Of a DNA stretch of 10,495 nt, positions 1-7,141 are shown piece after piece; position 1 is the stretch's first letter, and each line of letters opens with the position of its first letter. The notes under the pieces were generated by a model, which was given only the letters and a program-made list of their open reading frames with translations, ran no database searches and was not told the origin of the DNA. The DNA is from Novosphingobium sp. (GTDB lineage Bacteria > Pseudomonadota > Alphaproteobacteria > Sphingomonadales > Sphingomonadaceae), in contig JADYXV010000330.1 of NCBI GenBank assembly GCA_020853995.1, forward strand, positions 1 through 10,495. Direction: 5' to 3'. Position numbers and translations under genes: made by a program.

Positions 1-1207
1 GATCGGAAATCATTTCATTCCACTGCGCCACCCAGCCCACGGTGCGGGCGAGGGCGAATAGCACGGTGAACATCGTGGTCGGGAAACCGATCGCCGACAG
101 GATGATACCCGAATAGAAATCGACAGTCGGGAACAGCTTCTTTTCCACGAAGTAGGGATCACTCAGCGCGATTTCCTCAAGGCGGAGGGCGGTTTCGAAC
201 AGCGGATCGTTAACCTTCAGCGCATCGAACACTTCGCGCACAGTCGACTGCATCACAGTCGCACGCGGATCGTAGTTCTTGTAGACGCGGTGACCAAAGC
301 CCATCAGGCGGAACGGGTCGTTTTTGTCCTTGGCACGATCAATGTAATGCTGGATGCGGTCGGGGGTGCCGATTTCCTTCAGCATGTTGAGCGCCGCTTC
401 ATTTGCGCCACCATGTGCCGGGCCCCATAGACATGCAATGCCCGCCGCAATGCAGGCAAACGGATTTGCACCTGATGAACCGGCCAAGCGCACGGTTGAA
501 GTCGAAGCGTTCTGTTCGTGGTCGGCATGAAGTGTAAAGATGCGGTCCATCGCCTTTTCGACAGCCGGGATCACTTCATATTCTTCGGCCGGAACGCCAA
601 AGGTCATCTTCAGGAAGTTGCCGGTGTAGGACAGCTTGTTGTCAGGATAGACGAAAGGCTGGCCGACCGAATACTTGTAAGCCATTGCTGCAATCGTCGG
701 CATCTTGGCGATCAGACGGTGCGAGCTGATCTTGCGATGCGTCGGGTCGGCAATGTCGGTGCTGTCGTGATAGAATGCCGAAAGCGCACCCACCACACCG
801 CACATGATCGCCATGGGGTGTGCGTCGCGGCGGAAACCGCGATAGAACGTCGCAAGCTGTTCATGCAGCATGGTGTGACGGGTAATTGTACGGCTGAAAT
901 CGGCCAGTTCCTGCGCGCTTGGCAATTCGCCGTTCAGCAGCAAATAGCTGACTTCCATGAACGAGGAATGCTCTGCCAATTGCCCGATCGGATAGCCACG
1001 GTGCAGCAGCACACCTTCATCGCCATCAATGTAGGTGATGGCTGAATCACAGCTTGCCGTTGAGGTAAAGCCGGGATCATAAGTGAACATGCCCGTCTGG
1101 GCATAGAGCTTGCGGATGTCGATCACATCGGGACCGATTGTGCCGCTGTTTACGGGCATCTCGATGGTCTTGCCGCCAGCGGTCATAGAAGCCTGGTTAT
1201 CGCTCAC
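1..1207 (-). CDS. gltA: Citrate synthase, type II (3' end beyond window)
   Basis: This enzyme condenses acetyl-CoA with oxaloacetate to give citrate, the entry step of the TCA cycle, in the cytoplasm. I translated 402 residues from the minus strand. Gram-negative GltA is usually about 427-430 residues, so roughly the last 25 are outside the window. The family's active-site motifs are all visible: LHADHEQNAS (His230), GPAHGGANEA (His265), GFGHRVYKNYDPR (His306) and PTVDFYSG (Asp363), followed by GWVAQWNEM near the C-terminus. The start is GTG, chosen because a strong AGGAGG lies 7 nt upstream; the next ATG (codon 8) has no such site. It follows gltX by 43 bp on the same strand with no terminator between, so co-transcription is likely. 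Membership in the hexameric, NADH-inhibited type II class is inferred from the resemblance to E. coli GltA, not shown directly. Confidence 0.97.
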   Translation of the reverse strand, partial: MSDNQASMTAGGKTIEMPVNSGTIGPDVIDIRKLYAQTGMFTYDPGFTSTASCDSAITYIDGDEGVLLHRGYPIGQLAEHSSFMEVSYLLLNGELPSAQELADFSRTITRHTMLHEQLATFYRGFRRDAHPMAIMCGVVGALSAFYHDSTDIADPTHRKISSHRLIAKMPTIAAMAYKYSVGQPFVYPDNKLSYTGNFLKMTFGVPAEEYEVIPAVEKAMDRIFTLHADHEQNASTSTVRLAGSSGANPFACIAAGIACLWGPAHGGANEAALNMLKEIGTPDRIQHYIDRAKDKNDPFRLMGFGHRVYKNYDPRATVMQSTVREVFDALKVNDPLFETALRLEEIALSDPYFVEKKLFPTVDFYSGIILSAIGFPTTMFTVLFALARTVGWVAQWNEMISD

Positions 1208-1214
1208 GCTTTGC

Positions 1215-1220
1215 CCTCCT
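1215..1220 (-). promoter_or_regulatory. Ribosome binding site that fixes the GTG start of gltA
   Basis: On the minus strand a perfect AGGAGG lies 7 nt before the GTG at 1207-1205. This is the best Shine-Dalgarno match I saw in the window. It supports GTG over the in-frame ATG seven codons later. Strong translation suits an abundant TCA-cycle enzyme. Confidence 0.8.
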
Positions 1221-1250
1221 GTTCCATATCATTTCAATACCTTGCATTGG

Positions 1251-2714
1251 TCAAGCTGCATGATCGCGAATGCGCGCAAGCGACTCGTCCTTGCCGAGCA
1301 GTGCCAATACGTCGAAAATTCCCGGTGAGGTAGCCTGTCCCGTCAAGCTTGCGCGCAACGGTTGGGCAATTTTGCCCAAACCTATCCCTAACTCCTCAGC
1401 CATTTGTTTTACCGTGGCCTCGAGGATTTCTGTTGTCCAGCCGTTTTCAGCTTCCAGTACGGTAACAACTTTGCCCAGCACCACCTTCGCCTCGTCTGTC
1501 AAAAGCGCAGCGGCCTTTTCGATCATGGGCAAAGGACGTTGCGCAAACAAGAACACGGCACCTTGTGCCAGTTCATTGAGGTCGGCCGCCCGGATTTTCA
1601 GCACTGGCATCGCGCGTATCAGCAGATCAATGCCTGTTTCCGCCGAAAAGGAGGGTGCCAATGTTCCGAGACGCTCTGCCACCAAACCTGCCAATCGTGC
1701 ATCATCGGCTTCGCGAATGTAATGGCCGTTGAGGTTCAAGAGCTTTTTGAGGTCAAAACGCGAAGCCCCCTTGTTCACATCGACAATATCAAACCATTCT
1801 ACGGCCTGATCCCGGCTGATGATTTCCTCGTCTCCGTGGCCCCAGCCAAGTCGCAAAAGGTAATTGAAGACTGCCTCGGGCAACAAACCCATATCGTCAC
1901 GATAGGCATCAACGCCCAAGGCACCATGCCGCTTTGAAAGTTTGGCTCCATCAGCACCGTGGATGAGCGGTATATGGGCATAAACCGGGTCAGGCCAGGT
2001 TCCATCAATGCGGTTCATTGCACGGATGACGACCAACTGCCGGAATGCGTTGTTAATGTGGTCGTCACCCCGAATAACGTGAGTGACGCCCATGTCATGA
2101 TCGTCGACAACCACCGCCAGCATGTATGTTGGCGTGCCGTCCGATCGCAACACGATGAAGTCATCAAGTTCGCTATTCTGGACTGTGATCGATCCCTGGA
2201 CCTGATCGGCGATGACGGTTTCACCTTCACGGGGTGATTTCATCCGCACTACATAAGGCGAGCCTTCGAGCCATTGATCGGGTGTTGCATCGCGCCATTC
2301 GCTGTCAATGCGGAACGGGCGGCGCTCGGCTTGAGCCTTTTCCCGCCGTGCCGCGAGTTCTTCCTGGCTCAAATAGCAGCGGTAGGCATGCCCTGCATCG
2401 AGCAGTTGATGTGCCACTTGCGCATGACGTTCTGACCGCGAGAACTGGAAAACGGGAGGTTCATCCCCACCAAGCCCCAGCCATTCCAGGCCGTCAAAGA
2501 TCGCTTCGATCGCCGCGTCGGTTGATCTTGCACGATCGGTGTCTTCGATGCGCAACAAGTATGTCCCGCCATGATGGCGCGCATAAAGCCAGTTGAAGAG
2601 CGCAGTGCGTGCACCGCCGATATGGAGATAGCCGGTCGGCGAGGGTGCAAATCGTGTAACCACCCCGCCAGCGGGGCGCGATCCTGCAGAAATGGTATCA
2701 GTGGCGCTTGCCAT
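1251..2714 (-). CDS. gltX: Glutamyl-tRNA synthetase
   Basis: This cytoplasmic class I aminoacyl-tRNA synthetase charges tRNA(Glu) with glutamate. The 487 residues match the usual bacterial length (about 465-490). The catalytic core shows the HIGH-type motif as PSPTGYLHIGGART (about 25-37), RIEDTDRARS (55-64) and the KMSKS-type motif as KLSKRHGA (258-265). The C-terminal anticodon-binding part ends with the family-typical QPLRASLTG (451-459). The zinc site of E. coli GluRS is not apparent: only one Cys (C113) occurs in the corresponding insert. Many Alphaproteobacteria charge tRNA(Gln) indirectly through GatCAB; whether this enzyme also misacylates tRNA(Gln) cannot be read from the sequence. 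The ATG at 2714 has a purine-rich GGAAGG about 12 nt upstream, rather far. A GTG at codon 18 would give the shorter N-terminus seen in some relatives. It lies directly upstream of gltA and is divergent from comEC. Confidence 0.97.
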   Translation of the reverse strand: MASATDTISAGSRPAGGVVTRFAPSPTGYLHIGGARTALFNWLYARHHGGTYLLRIEDTDRARSTDAAIEAIFDGLEWLGLGGDEPPVFQFSRSERHAQVAHQLLDAGHAYRCYLSQEELAARREKAQAERRPFRIDSEWRDATPDQWLEGSPYVVRMKSPREGETVIADQVQGSITVQNSELDDFIVLRSDGTPTYMLAVVVDDHDMGVTHVIRGDDHINNAFRQLVVIRAMNRIDGTWPDPVYAHIPLIHGADGAKLSKRHGALGVDAYRDDMGLLPEAVFNYLLRLGWGHGDEEIISRDQAVEWFDIVDVNKGASRFDLKKLLNLNGHYIREADDARLAGLVAERLGTLAPSFSAETGIDLLIRAMPVLKIRAADLNELAQGAVFLFAQRPLPMIEKAAALLTDEAKVVLGKVVTVLEAENGWTTEILEATVKQMAEELGIGLGKIAQPLRASLTGQATSPGIFDVLALLGKDESLARIRDHAA

Positions 2715-2743
2715 TGGCCGCGCTTTCCTTCCCTGTAAAACTC

Positions 2744-4996
2744 ATGGCGTCCGCTCGTCCCAGCGCTCCTGCAACGAACAGCCCGACGTCAGGATTACCT
2801 GCTGCCGGACCTTCTGGATCGCTGGACGGACGCGGGGGGCATTGGGACATCGCGGCGCGATTGTCCAGCATCCTTAAACATCCAGAAGCGTTCCTTGAAG
2901 CGCATCCATTTGAACGCGGACTGTGGCTTGTCATTGCTTTTGCCACAGGAATCGTTGCTTGGGTCATTTTGCCTGGTCCGGCAGAGTGGATGGCAGTGCT
3001 ACTTGGGTTGGCCGGACTTGCTCTGCTTGTAGCGATCGTGCTTGACGATGCAGAGTTCGGGCTTCTGCGATTGGCAGTCATTGGCGTTTCAGCAATGTCA
3101 TGCGCAGGTTTGGCAACGATTTGGCTAAAATCCGAGCTTGTCGGGCAACCGGGTATCGCCAGCCCCCGCGTTGTATGGTTGCAAGGCCAACTGGTGGAGC
3201 GCCGTGAAGAAACCGCCAAGGCACGGTCCAGGCTAGTCGTGCGAACGCCGATTGAAGGTTTTGCCGCGCCAGTGCTGGTCCGTGTAAACCTGGCGAAGGA
3301 CAAGGACGATCCTGAAGCGCGCCAAGGAGCAATAATACGCCTGCGTGCGCGTTTGATGCCTCCCGCGCCGCCGATGCTGCCCGGTGCATATGATTTTGCG
3401 CGTACGGCATGGTTCAGTGGAATTGCAGCCACAGGATCGGCGCTGTCGAATGTAGAGGTGCTGCGTGAATCTGATCGCAGCATGACACTTCGTGGCATGC
3501 AGTCCGCGCTTGCCAACCATGTCAGGACGATGCTCGGCGGCTCACCTGGCAATATCGCTGCCGCGCTTGCCAGCGGTGATCGCGGGGCCATTGCCATTAC
3601 CGATGAAGACGCGATGCGCGACGCCGGCCTTACGCATCTCCTCTCGATCAGCGGACTGCATGTCAGCGCACTTGTAGGCTTTGTTTACTGGGTGATTGCC
3701 CGGATGCTGGCGCTCGTTCCTTGGATTGCGTTGCGCGTGCGGGTGCCGATTGCGGGTGCTTTCGCCGGTGCGCTGGCCGGTATCGCCTACACCTTGCTGA
3801 CAGGTGCTGAAGTCCCCACGGTGCGATCCTGCATCGGAGCACTTCTGGTGCTGGTGGCGCTTGCATTGGGCCGCGATCCCTTATCGTTACGCCTCGTAGC
3901 GGTTGGTGGCTTGCTGGTGATGCTATTCTGGCCCGAAGCGGTCATCGGGCCCAGCTTCCAGATGAGCTTCTCAGCGGTAATCGCTATCATTGCCTTCCAC
4001 ACCGCCGCTCCGGTGCGTGGCTTCCTCAACGCAGACCATCACGGCCCATTCATCCGCTTTGTCCGCCAACTGGTTCTGCTGTTGGCAACCGGAGTGGTGA
4101 TCGAACTGGCATTGATGCCCATCGGCCTTTTCCACTTCCACCGTGCAGGGGTTTATGGTGCGCTTGCCAACGTCATCGCTATTCCGCTGACGACATTCGT
4201 GATCATGCCCATGATCGGAATGGCGCTCATGCTTGATCTCGGCGGGATCGGTGCCCCGGTATGGTGGCTCGCCGGTAAAGCGCTAGAGTTCCTGCTGGCC
4301 CTCGCGCACTTCGTGGCGTCACGTCCCGGCGCTGTTACCATGCTACCGCCTGTCGCACCGTGGAGCTATGGTTTGTTCATCACTGGCATGCTCTGGCTTG
4401 CCCTTTGGACGGGTCGTGTCCGTCTGTGGGGCATTTTTCCGTCTGCTATCGCTATCACTGTGATGATCCTTGCTCCTACACCGGATATCCTCTTGACCGG
4501 GGATGGTCATCACGTCGGCATCACTGGCGAAGGCAGCAATCTGCTTGTTTTGCGCGCCGGACGTGGTGACTATATGCGTGACAATCTTCTGGAAATGGCC
4601 GGAATGGAGGGCGATCTGCAAACATTGGACGATTGGCCCGGCGCCCGCTGTAGTGCGGACTTCTGCTCCCTTGTCATAAACCGGAACGGTAAACGCTTCT
4701 CTTTGCTTATGTCCCGATCCCGTGAATACATTGACGACATGGCGTTGTCGTCTGCATGCGAACGCGCCGATATCGTAATCGCGGATCGGCGATTGCCATG
4801 GTCATGCCAACCAAAATTGCTCAAAGCCGACAGAACATTACTCGCGACGACCGGCGGCATTACAATAAACCTGCATACTGGTAAGATTCGCACCGTGGCC
4901 GAAACACAAGGCCGTCATGGCTGGTATCGCTTGCCAACTGACCACATGCCAGCAGCGCGGGTTGCTTCAACTGCCCGCAAAAGCACACCCGAATAA
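2744..4996 (+). CDS. comEC: ComEC/Rec2-family DNA-uptake channel protein
   Basis: ComEC proteins form the inner-membrane channel through which single-stranded DNA enters during natural transformation. From the ATG at 2744 the protein has 750 residues; the frame stays open upstream to a TTG at 2708, but that would overlap gltX. Visible layout: an Ala/Pro/Ser-rich tail (1-40), two to three N-terminal membrane segments (about 58-128), a soluble DUF4131/OB-like part (about 145-215), then the Competence domain with the hallmark HLLSISGLHVSAL (298-310) and GPSFQMSFSAV (402-412) and several hydrophobic segments to about 577. The soluble C-terminal part (about 580-750) sits where a metallo-beta-lactamase domain lies in many ComECs, but I find no HxHxDH motif. 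No clear Shine-Dalgarno precedes the ATG, so the start is uncertain. Other competence genes are not in the window, so an actual role in transformation is inference. Confidence 0.92.
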   Translation: MASARPSAPATNSPTSGLPAAGPSGSLDGRGGHWDIAARLSSILKHPEAFLEAHPFERGLWLVIAFATGIVAWVILPGPAEWMAVLLGLAGLALLVAIVLDDAEFGLLRLAVIGVSAMSCAGLATIWLKSELVGQPGIASPRVVWLQGQLVERREETAKARSRLVVRTPIEGFAAPVLVRVNLAKDKDDPEARQGAIIRLRARLMPPAPPMLPGAYDFARTAWFSGIAATGSALSNVEVLRESDRSMTLRGMQSALANHVRTMLGGSPGNIAAALASGDRGAIAITDEDAMRDAGLTHLLSISGLHVSALVGFVYWVIARMLALVPWIALRVRVPIAGAFAGALAGIAYTLLTGAEVPTVRSCIGALLVLVALALGRDPLSLRLVAVGGLLVMLFWPEAVIGPSFQMSFSAVIAIIAFHTAAPVRGFLNADHHGPFIRFVRQLVLLLATGVVIELALMPIGLFHFHRAGVYGALANVIAIPLTTFVIMPMIGMALMLDLGGIGAPVWWLAGKALEFLLALAHFVASRPGAVTMLPPVAPWSYGLFITGMLWLALWTGRVRLWGIFPSAIAITVMILAPTPDILLTGDGHHVGITGEGSNLLVLRAGRGDYMRDNLLEMAGMEGDLQTLDDWPGARCSADFCSLVINRNGKRFSLLMSRSREYIDDMALSSACERADIVIADRRLPWSCQPKLLKADRTLLATTGGITINLHTGKIRTVAETQGRHGWYRLPTDHMPAARVASTARKSTPE

Positions 4997-5149
4997 GGTT
5001 ACACCGGCGCTCAGATTTTGATTGCCCAGTCCAGCTTATAGAATTGGATTCAAAACAAAATTTGAACCCAAGGTCTCACAAGCTTTGCCACTCGAACCTG
5101 ATCCAAACCACAGTAGAGGATGGCGCAGGGTTCGATGGAGTAGTCCGGA
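4997..5149. other. Convergent intergenic gap between comEC and lexA
   Basis: These 153 bp separate the 3' ends of comEC (plus) and lexA (minus). I see no tRNA, no plausible small ORF and no promoter-like element. The sequence is more AT-rich around 5025-5090 than the flanking genes. Its only structure is the inverted repeat at 5044-5071, described separately. Confidence 0.7.
5044..5071 (-). terminator. Inverted repeat, possible terminator for lexA (and comEC)
   Basis: Arms 5044-5054 and 5061-5071 can form an 11-bp stem with a 6-nt loop. Read as lexA (minus-strand) RNA the stem is complete with one G-U wobble. Read as comEC (plus-strand) RNA the same position is an A-C mismatch, so the hairpin suits the lexA transcript better. 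No run of U follows in either direction and the stem is AU-rich, so intrinsic termination would be weak. It sits about 80 nt past the lexA stop and about 48 nt past the comEC stop, as expected for a shared terminator between convergent genes. Confidence 0.4.
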
Positions 5150-5860
5150 TCAATGATAGCGGCGGAGCAGTCCGGCAAGCTTGCCCTGCACGGTTACTTC
5201 ATCAGGGCGGTAGAATTGCGGATCGTAGGCCGCATTGGCCGGATCAAGCCGGATCAAGCCCTTTTCGCGGTGAAGGTACTTTAGCGTGGCCTCTTCACCA
5301 CGGACCAGAACCACTACGATTTCACCATCACGTGCCGCGTCAGTTTTGCGCACAAGGGCGTAATCGCCATCGAAAATACCCGCTTCGATCATGGAATCGC
5401 CAGAAACTTCGAGCGCGTAATGTTCGCCCGCGCCAAGCAATGCTGCAGGAACAGGTAAGGTTGCGCTGGTTTCAAAGGCTTCAATTGGCATACCCGCAGC
5501 GATCTTGCCATGAAGGGGCAGTTCGATAACATCGTTTGCCGGAGCAGGAGCGGTCTTTTGTGGGGCGCGCAACGGCGTCAGGGCGGAATTGGAATTGGCT
5601 GCCGCGCCGACATGAGCCGGTGCTGAGCCGCCTTTTGTTACCGCGCTATCGGGTTGGCGCAGCACTTCCAATGCGCGGGCGCGGTTGGGCAGGCGACGGA
5701 TGAAGCCGCGTTCTTCCAATGCAGAGATCAAGCGGTGGACGCCCGACTTCGACTTCAGATCGAGTGCTTCCTTCATCTCCTCAAAACTGGGAGAGATGCC
5801 GGATTCTTCCAAGCGGACCTGGATGAAAGTGAGCAGTTCGTGCTGCTTGCGCGTTAACAT
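5150..5860 (-). CDS. lexA: LexA, SOS-response repressor and self-cleaving protease
   Basis: LexA represses DNA-damage genes and cleaves itself when activated RecA binds it. The protein is 236 residues, somewhat longer than E. coli LexA (202) and usual for Alphaproteobacteria. An N-terminal winged helix-turn-helix (about 1-66, beginning MLTRKQHELLTFI) is joined by a long Ala/Pro-rich linker (about 70-110) to the peptidase S24 domain. The cleavage site is the Ala122-Gly123 bond in KIAAGMPIEA. The catalytic Ser156 lies in SGDSM and Lys172 in LVRKTDAA. The ATG at 5860 is preceded by GGAGA about 9 nt upstream. It lies 57 bp after moeA on the same strand, but a promoter and an SOS box in that gap indicate independent, autoregulated expression. 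Read-through from moaC-moeA remains possible. A 10-bp tandem duplication (5241-5260) inside the gene is read in two different frames and leaves the protein intact. Confidence 0.97.
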   Translation of the reverse strand: MLTRKQHELLTFIQVRLEESGISPSFEEMKEALDLKSKSGVHRLISALEERGFIRRLPNRARALEVLRQPDSAVTKGGSAPAHVGAAANSNSALTPLRAPQKTAPAPANDVIELPLHGKIAAGMPIEAFETSATLPVPAALLGAGEHYALEVSGDSMIEAGIFDGDYALVRKTDAARDGEIVVVLVRGEEATLKYLHREKGLIRLDPANAAYDPQFYRPDEVTVQGKLAGLLRRYH

Positions 5861-5878
5861 TGGCGGTTCTCCGCAGGT

Positions 5879-5893
5879 GAACGAATGCGGAAC
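5879..5893 (-). promoter_or_regulatory. SOS box (LexA operator) upstream of lexA
   Basis: The plus strand reads GAACGAATGCGGAAC, so the minus strand reads GTTC-N7-GTTC. This direct repeat is the established LexA-binding form in Alphaproteobacteria and differs from the palindromic CTGT-N8-ACAG box of E. coli. It starts 19 nt upstream of the lexA ATG and lies immediately next to the proposed -10 element, where bound LexA would block transcription. A further GTTC on the plus strand (5866-5869) forms an inverted GTTC-N9-GAAC arrangement with one half-site, which may be coincidental. Autoregulation of lexA is known generally; here it is inferred from the site. Confidence 0.85.
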
Positions 5894-5921
5894 GGATAAG
5901 CAACCAATTACGACTCGTCAA
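5894..5921 (-). promoter_or_regulatory. Sigma70-type promoter of lexA
   Basis: On the minus strand a -35 hexamer TTGACG (5921-5916) is followed after 16 nt by TTATCC (5899-5894) as the -10. A one-base shift gives TATCCG with a 17-nt spacer. The -35 overlaps the moeA stop codon, and the SOS box abuts the downstream edge of the -10. The -35 match is good and the -10 match is weak, which is common in GC-rich Alphaproteobacteria. Confidence 0.6.
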
Positions 5922-7141
5922 GCAAAACCGCCATTTTCGATTAGGTAAACCGGAACATCCGTTCCGGCCGGTTTGGCATTGGCCCATGCTTCGCGGACAA
6001 CGAGGGCGTTGGCGCGTGCCAATGGGGATAGCGCGCCTGAATCTTGTAGAGGATCAAGGGTTACGGTTGCGCCATCCCAATTGGCGCGCAGAAACTCCAT
6101 GCGGCTGCCACCCTTGGCCATGGGGCTCGTGAGGCGGGCCGGGATGGCAAACGGCAGTGGTTGGGCCGCGCCGAGCATTGCGCGCAAAAGCGGCATCATG
6201 AACAGGAACGCGGTGACGTAGGCCGAGGCGGGGTTGCCGGGAAGGCCGAGGATTATTTGGTGCCCGCGTGTGGCAATGAGCAGGGGCTTGCCCGGTTTGA
6301 TGCCGACACGCCAGAAATCGATGGTCGCGCCAATGGCTGCAAGGGCAGGGCGGACAAGATCATGATCACCAACAGATGCGCCGCCGCTAGTGATGATAAT
6401 GTCTGAATCGCTGGCGGCTTCGAGGGCGACTGCAAGATCGTCCAACTTGTCGGCAATCGGCCCGCGATGGGTGATGGTGGTGGGAAGGGCAGCGGCCATG
6501 GCGCAAAGCATAGGGCCGTTGCTGGCGGGCATCTGGTGGAGTTCGGGCAATATGCCGGGTGCAACCAGTTCGTCGCCGCCGTCGATCACCGTCACCGTAA
6601 CTGCGCGGCGGACGGAAAGGTGGCTGTGGCCGCCTGCGATGGCGAGTGCTATCTGGGCGGGCCCGATGCGGGTGCCGGATCCGATCAACAGGTTGTCGGA
6701 AGTGAAGTCCATTCCGGCGGGGCGGATGTGGCGCTCCGGCGGAGCGGGCGGCTCTCCGGTGAGGCGCAGGGTTTCAGCTTCACAGGTGCTATCTTCTTGT
6801 AGTAGCACCATGTCAGCGCCGTTCGGGACGACTGCGCCTGTGCTTATCTGTACGGCCTGGTTGGTGCCGACAGTGCCAAGGAACGGGTGTCCGGCGGCGC
6901 TTTCACCAATTGCGCGCCAAGGACCGGGCAGATCGGCGGCACGCAAGGCGTACCCGTCCATCGCTGAAAGCGCAGCGGAGGGCTGGGTGCGACGGGCCAG
7001 GAGTGGTTCGGCCAGGTAGTGCCCAAGGCATTGCTGTATGGTGCGCTGTTCCACCGGCAGAGCAGGTGCTAGCGCAAGCAAACGCGCTTGGGCTTCGGCG
7101 AGAGGGAGTGGGGGCAATTTCACGCGCCGTCTGCCCGCCAT
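5918..7141 (-). CDS. moeA: Molybdopterin molybdenumtransferase MoeA
   Basis: MoeA inserts molybdate into adenylylated molybdopterin, the last step of molybdenum cofactor synthesis, in the cytoplasm. The 407 residues match the family length (about 400-415). Motifs in order are LSAMDGYALR (59-67), HIRPAGMDF (138-146), GGDELV (188-193, usually TGDELV), TSGGASVGDHD (251-261), GIKPGKP (280-286) and LGLPGNPAS (298-306), with the small C-terminal domain at about 335-407. The ATG at 7141 lies inside the end of moaC and gives a 22-bp overlap. A GTG at 7123 would give the classical 4-bp GTGA overlap with the moaC stop and a protein six residues shorter. GGGGA just before the ATG is closer than usual for a Shine-Dalgarno, so the start is open. 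Translational coupling with moaC is likely in either case. Confidence 0.96.
   Translation of the reverse strand: MAGRRRVKLPPLPLAEAQARLLALAPALPVEQRTIQQCLGHYLAEPLLARRTQPSAALSAMDGYALRAADLPGPWRAIGESAAGHPFLGTVGTNQAVQISTGAVVPNGADMVLLQEDSTCEAETLRLTGEPPAPPERHIRPAGMDFTSDNLLIGSGTRIGPAQIALAIAGGHSHLSVRRAVTVTVIDGGDELVAPGILPELHQMPASNGPMLCAMAAALPTTITHRGPIADKLDDLAVALEAASDSDIIITSGGASVGDHDLVRPALAAIGATIDFWRVGIKPGKPLLIATRGHQIILGLPGNPASAYVTAFLFMMPLLRAMLGAAQPLPFAIPARLTSPMAKGGSRMEFLRANWDGATVTLDPLQDSGALSPLARANALVVREAWANAKPAGTDVPVYLIENGGFA

Noticed and set aside
518..1045. 175-codon plus-strand frame inside gltA.
   Set aside because: It is antisense to unmistakable citrate synthase motifs and its product resembles nothing I recognise.
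2013..2035. Two GTTC half-sites within gltX that resemble an SOS box.
   Set aside because: Their spacing is 10 nt rather than 7, and they lie within coding sequence far from any gene start.
2663..2676. GC-rich mini-hairpin (CCCCG-CCAG-CGGGG) in the 5' coding part of gltX.
   Set aside because: Only five base pairs, with no T-run, inside coding sequence; such stems are common in GC-rich genes.
2698..3597. 299-codon minus-strand frame opposite the start of comEC, running over the gltX start.
   Set aside because: Its composition is low-complexity (Ser, Ala, Arg, Pro) with no motifs, and it lies antisense to a well-supported ComEC frame.
5241..5260. Tandem 10-bp duplication GGATCAAGCC inside lexA.
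   Set aside because: Two copies only; it is read in different frames and the protein stays colinear with LexA, so it is not evidence of a repeat element.
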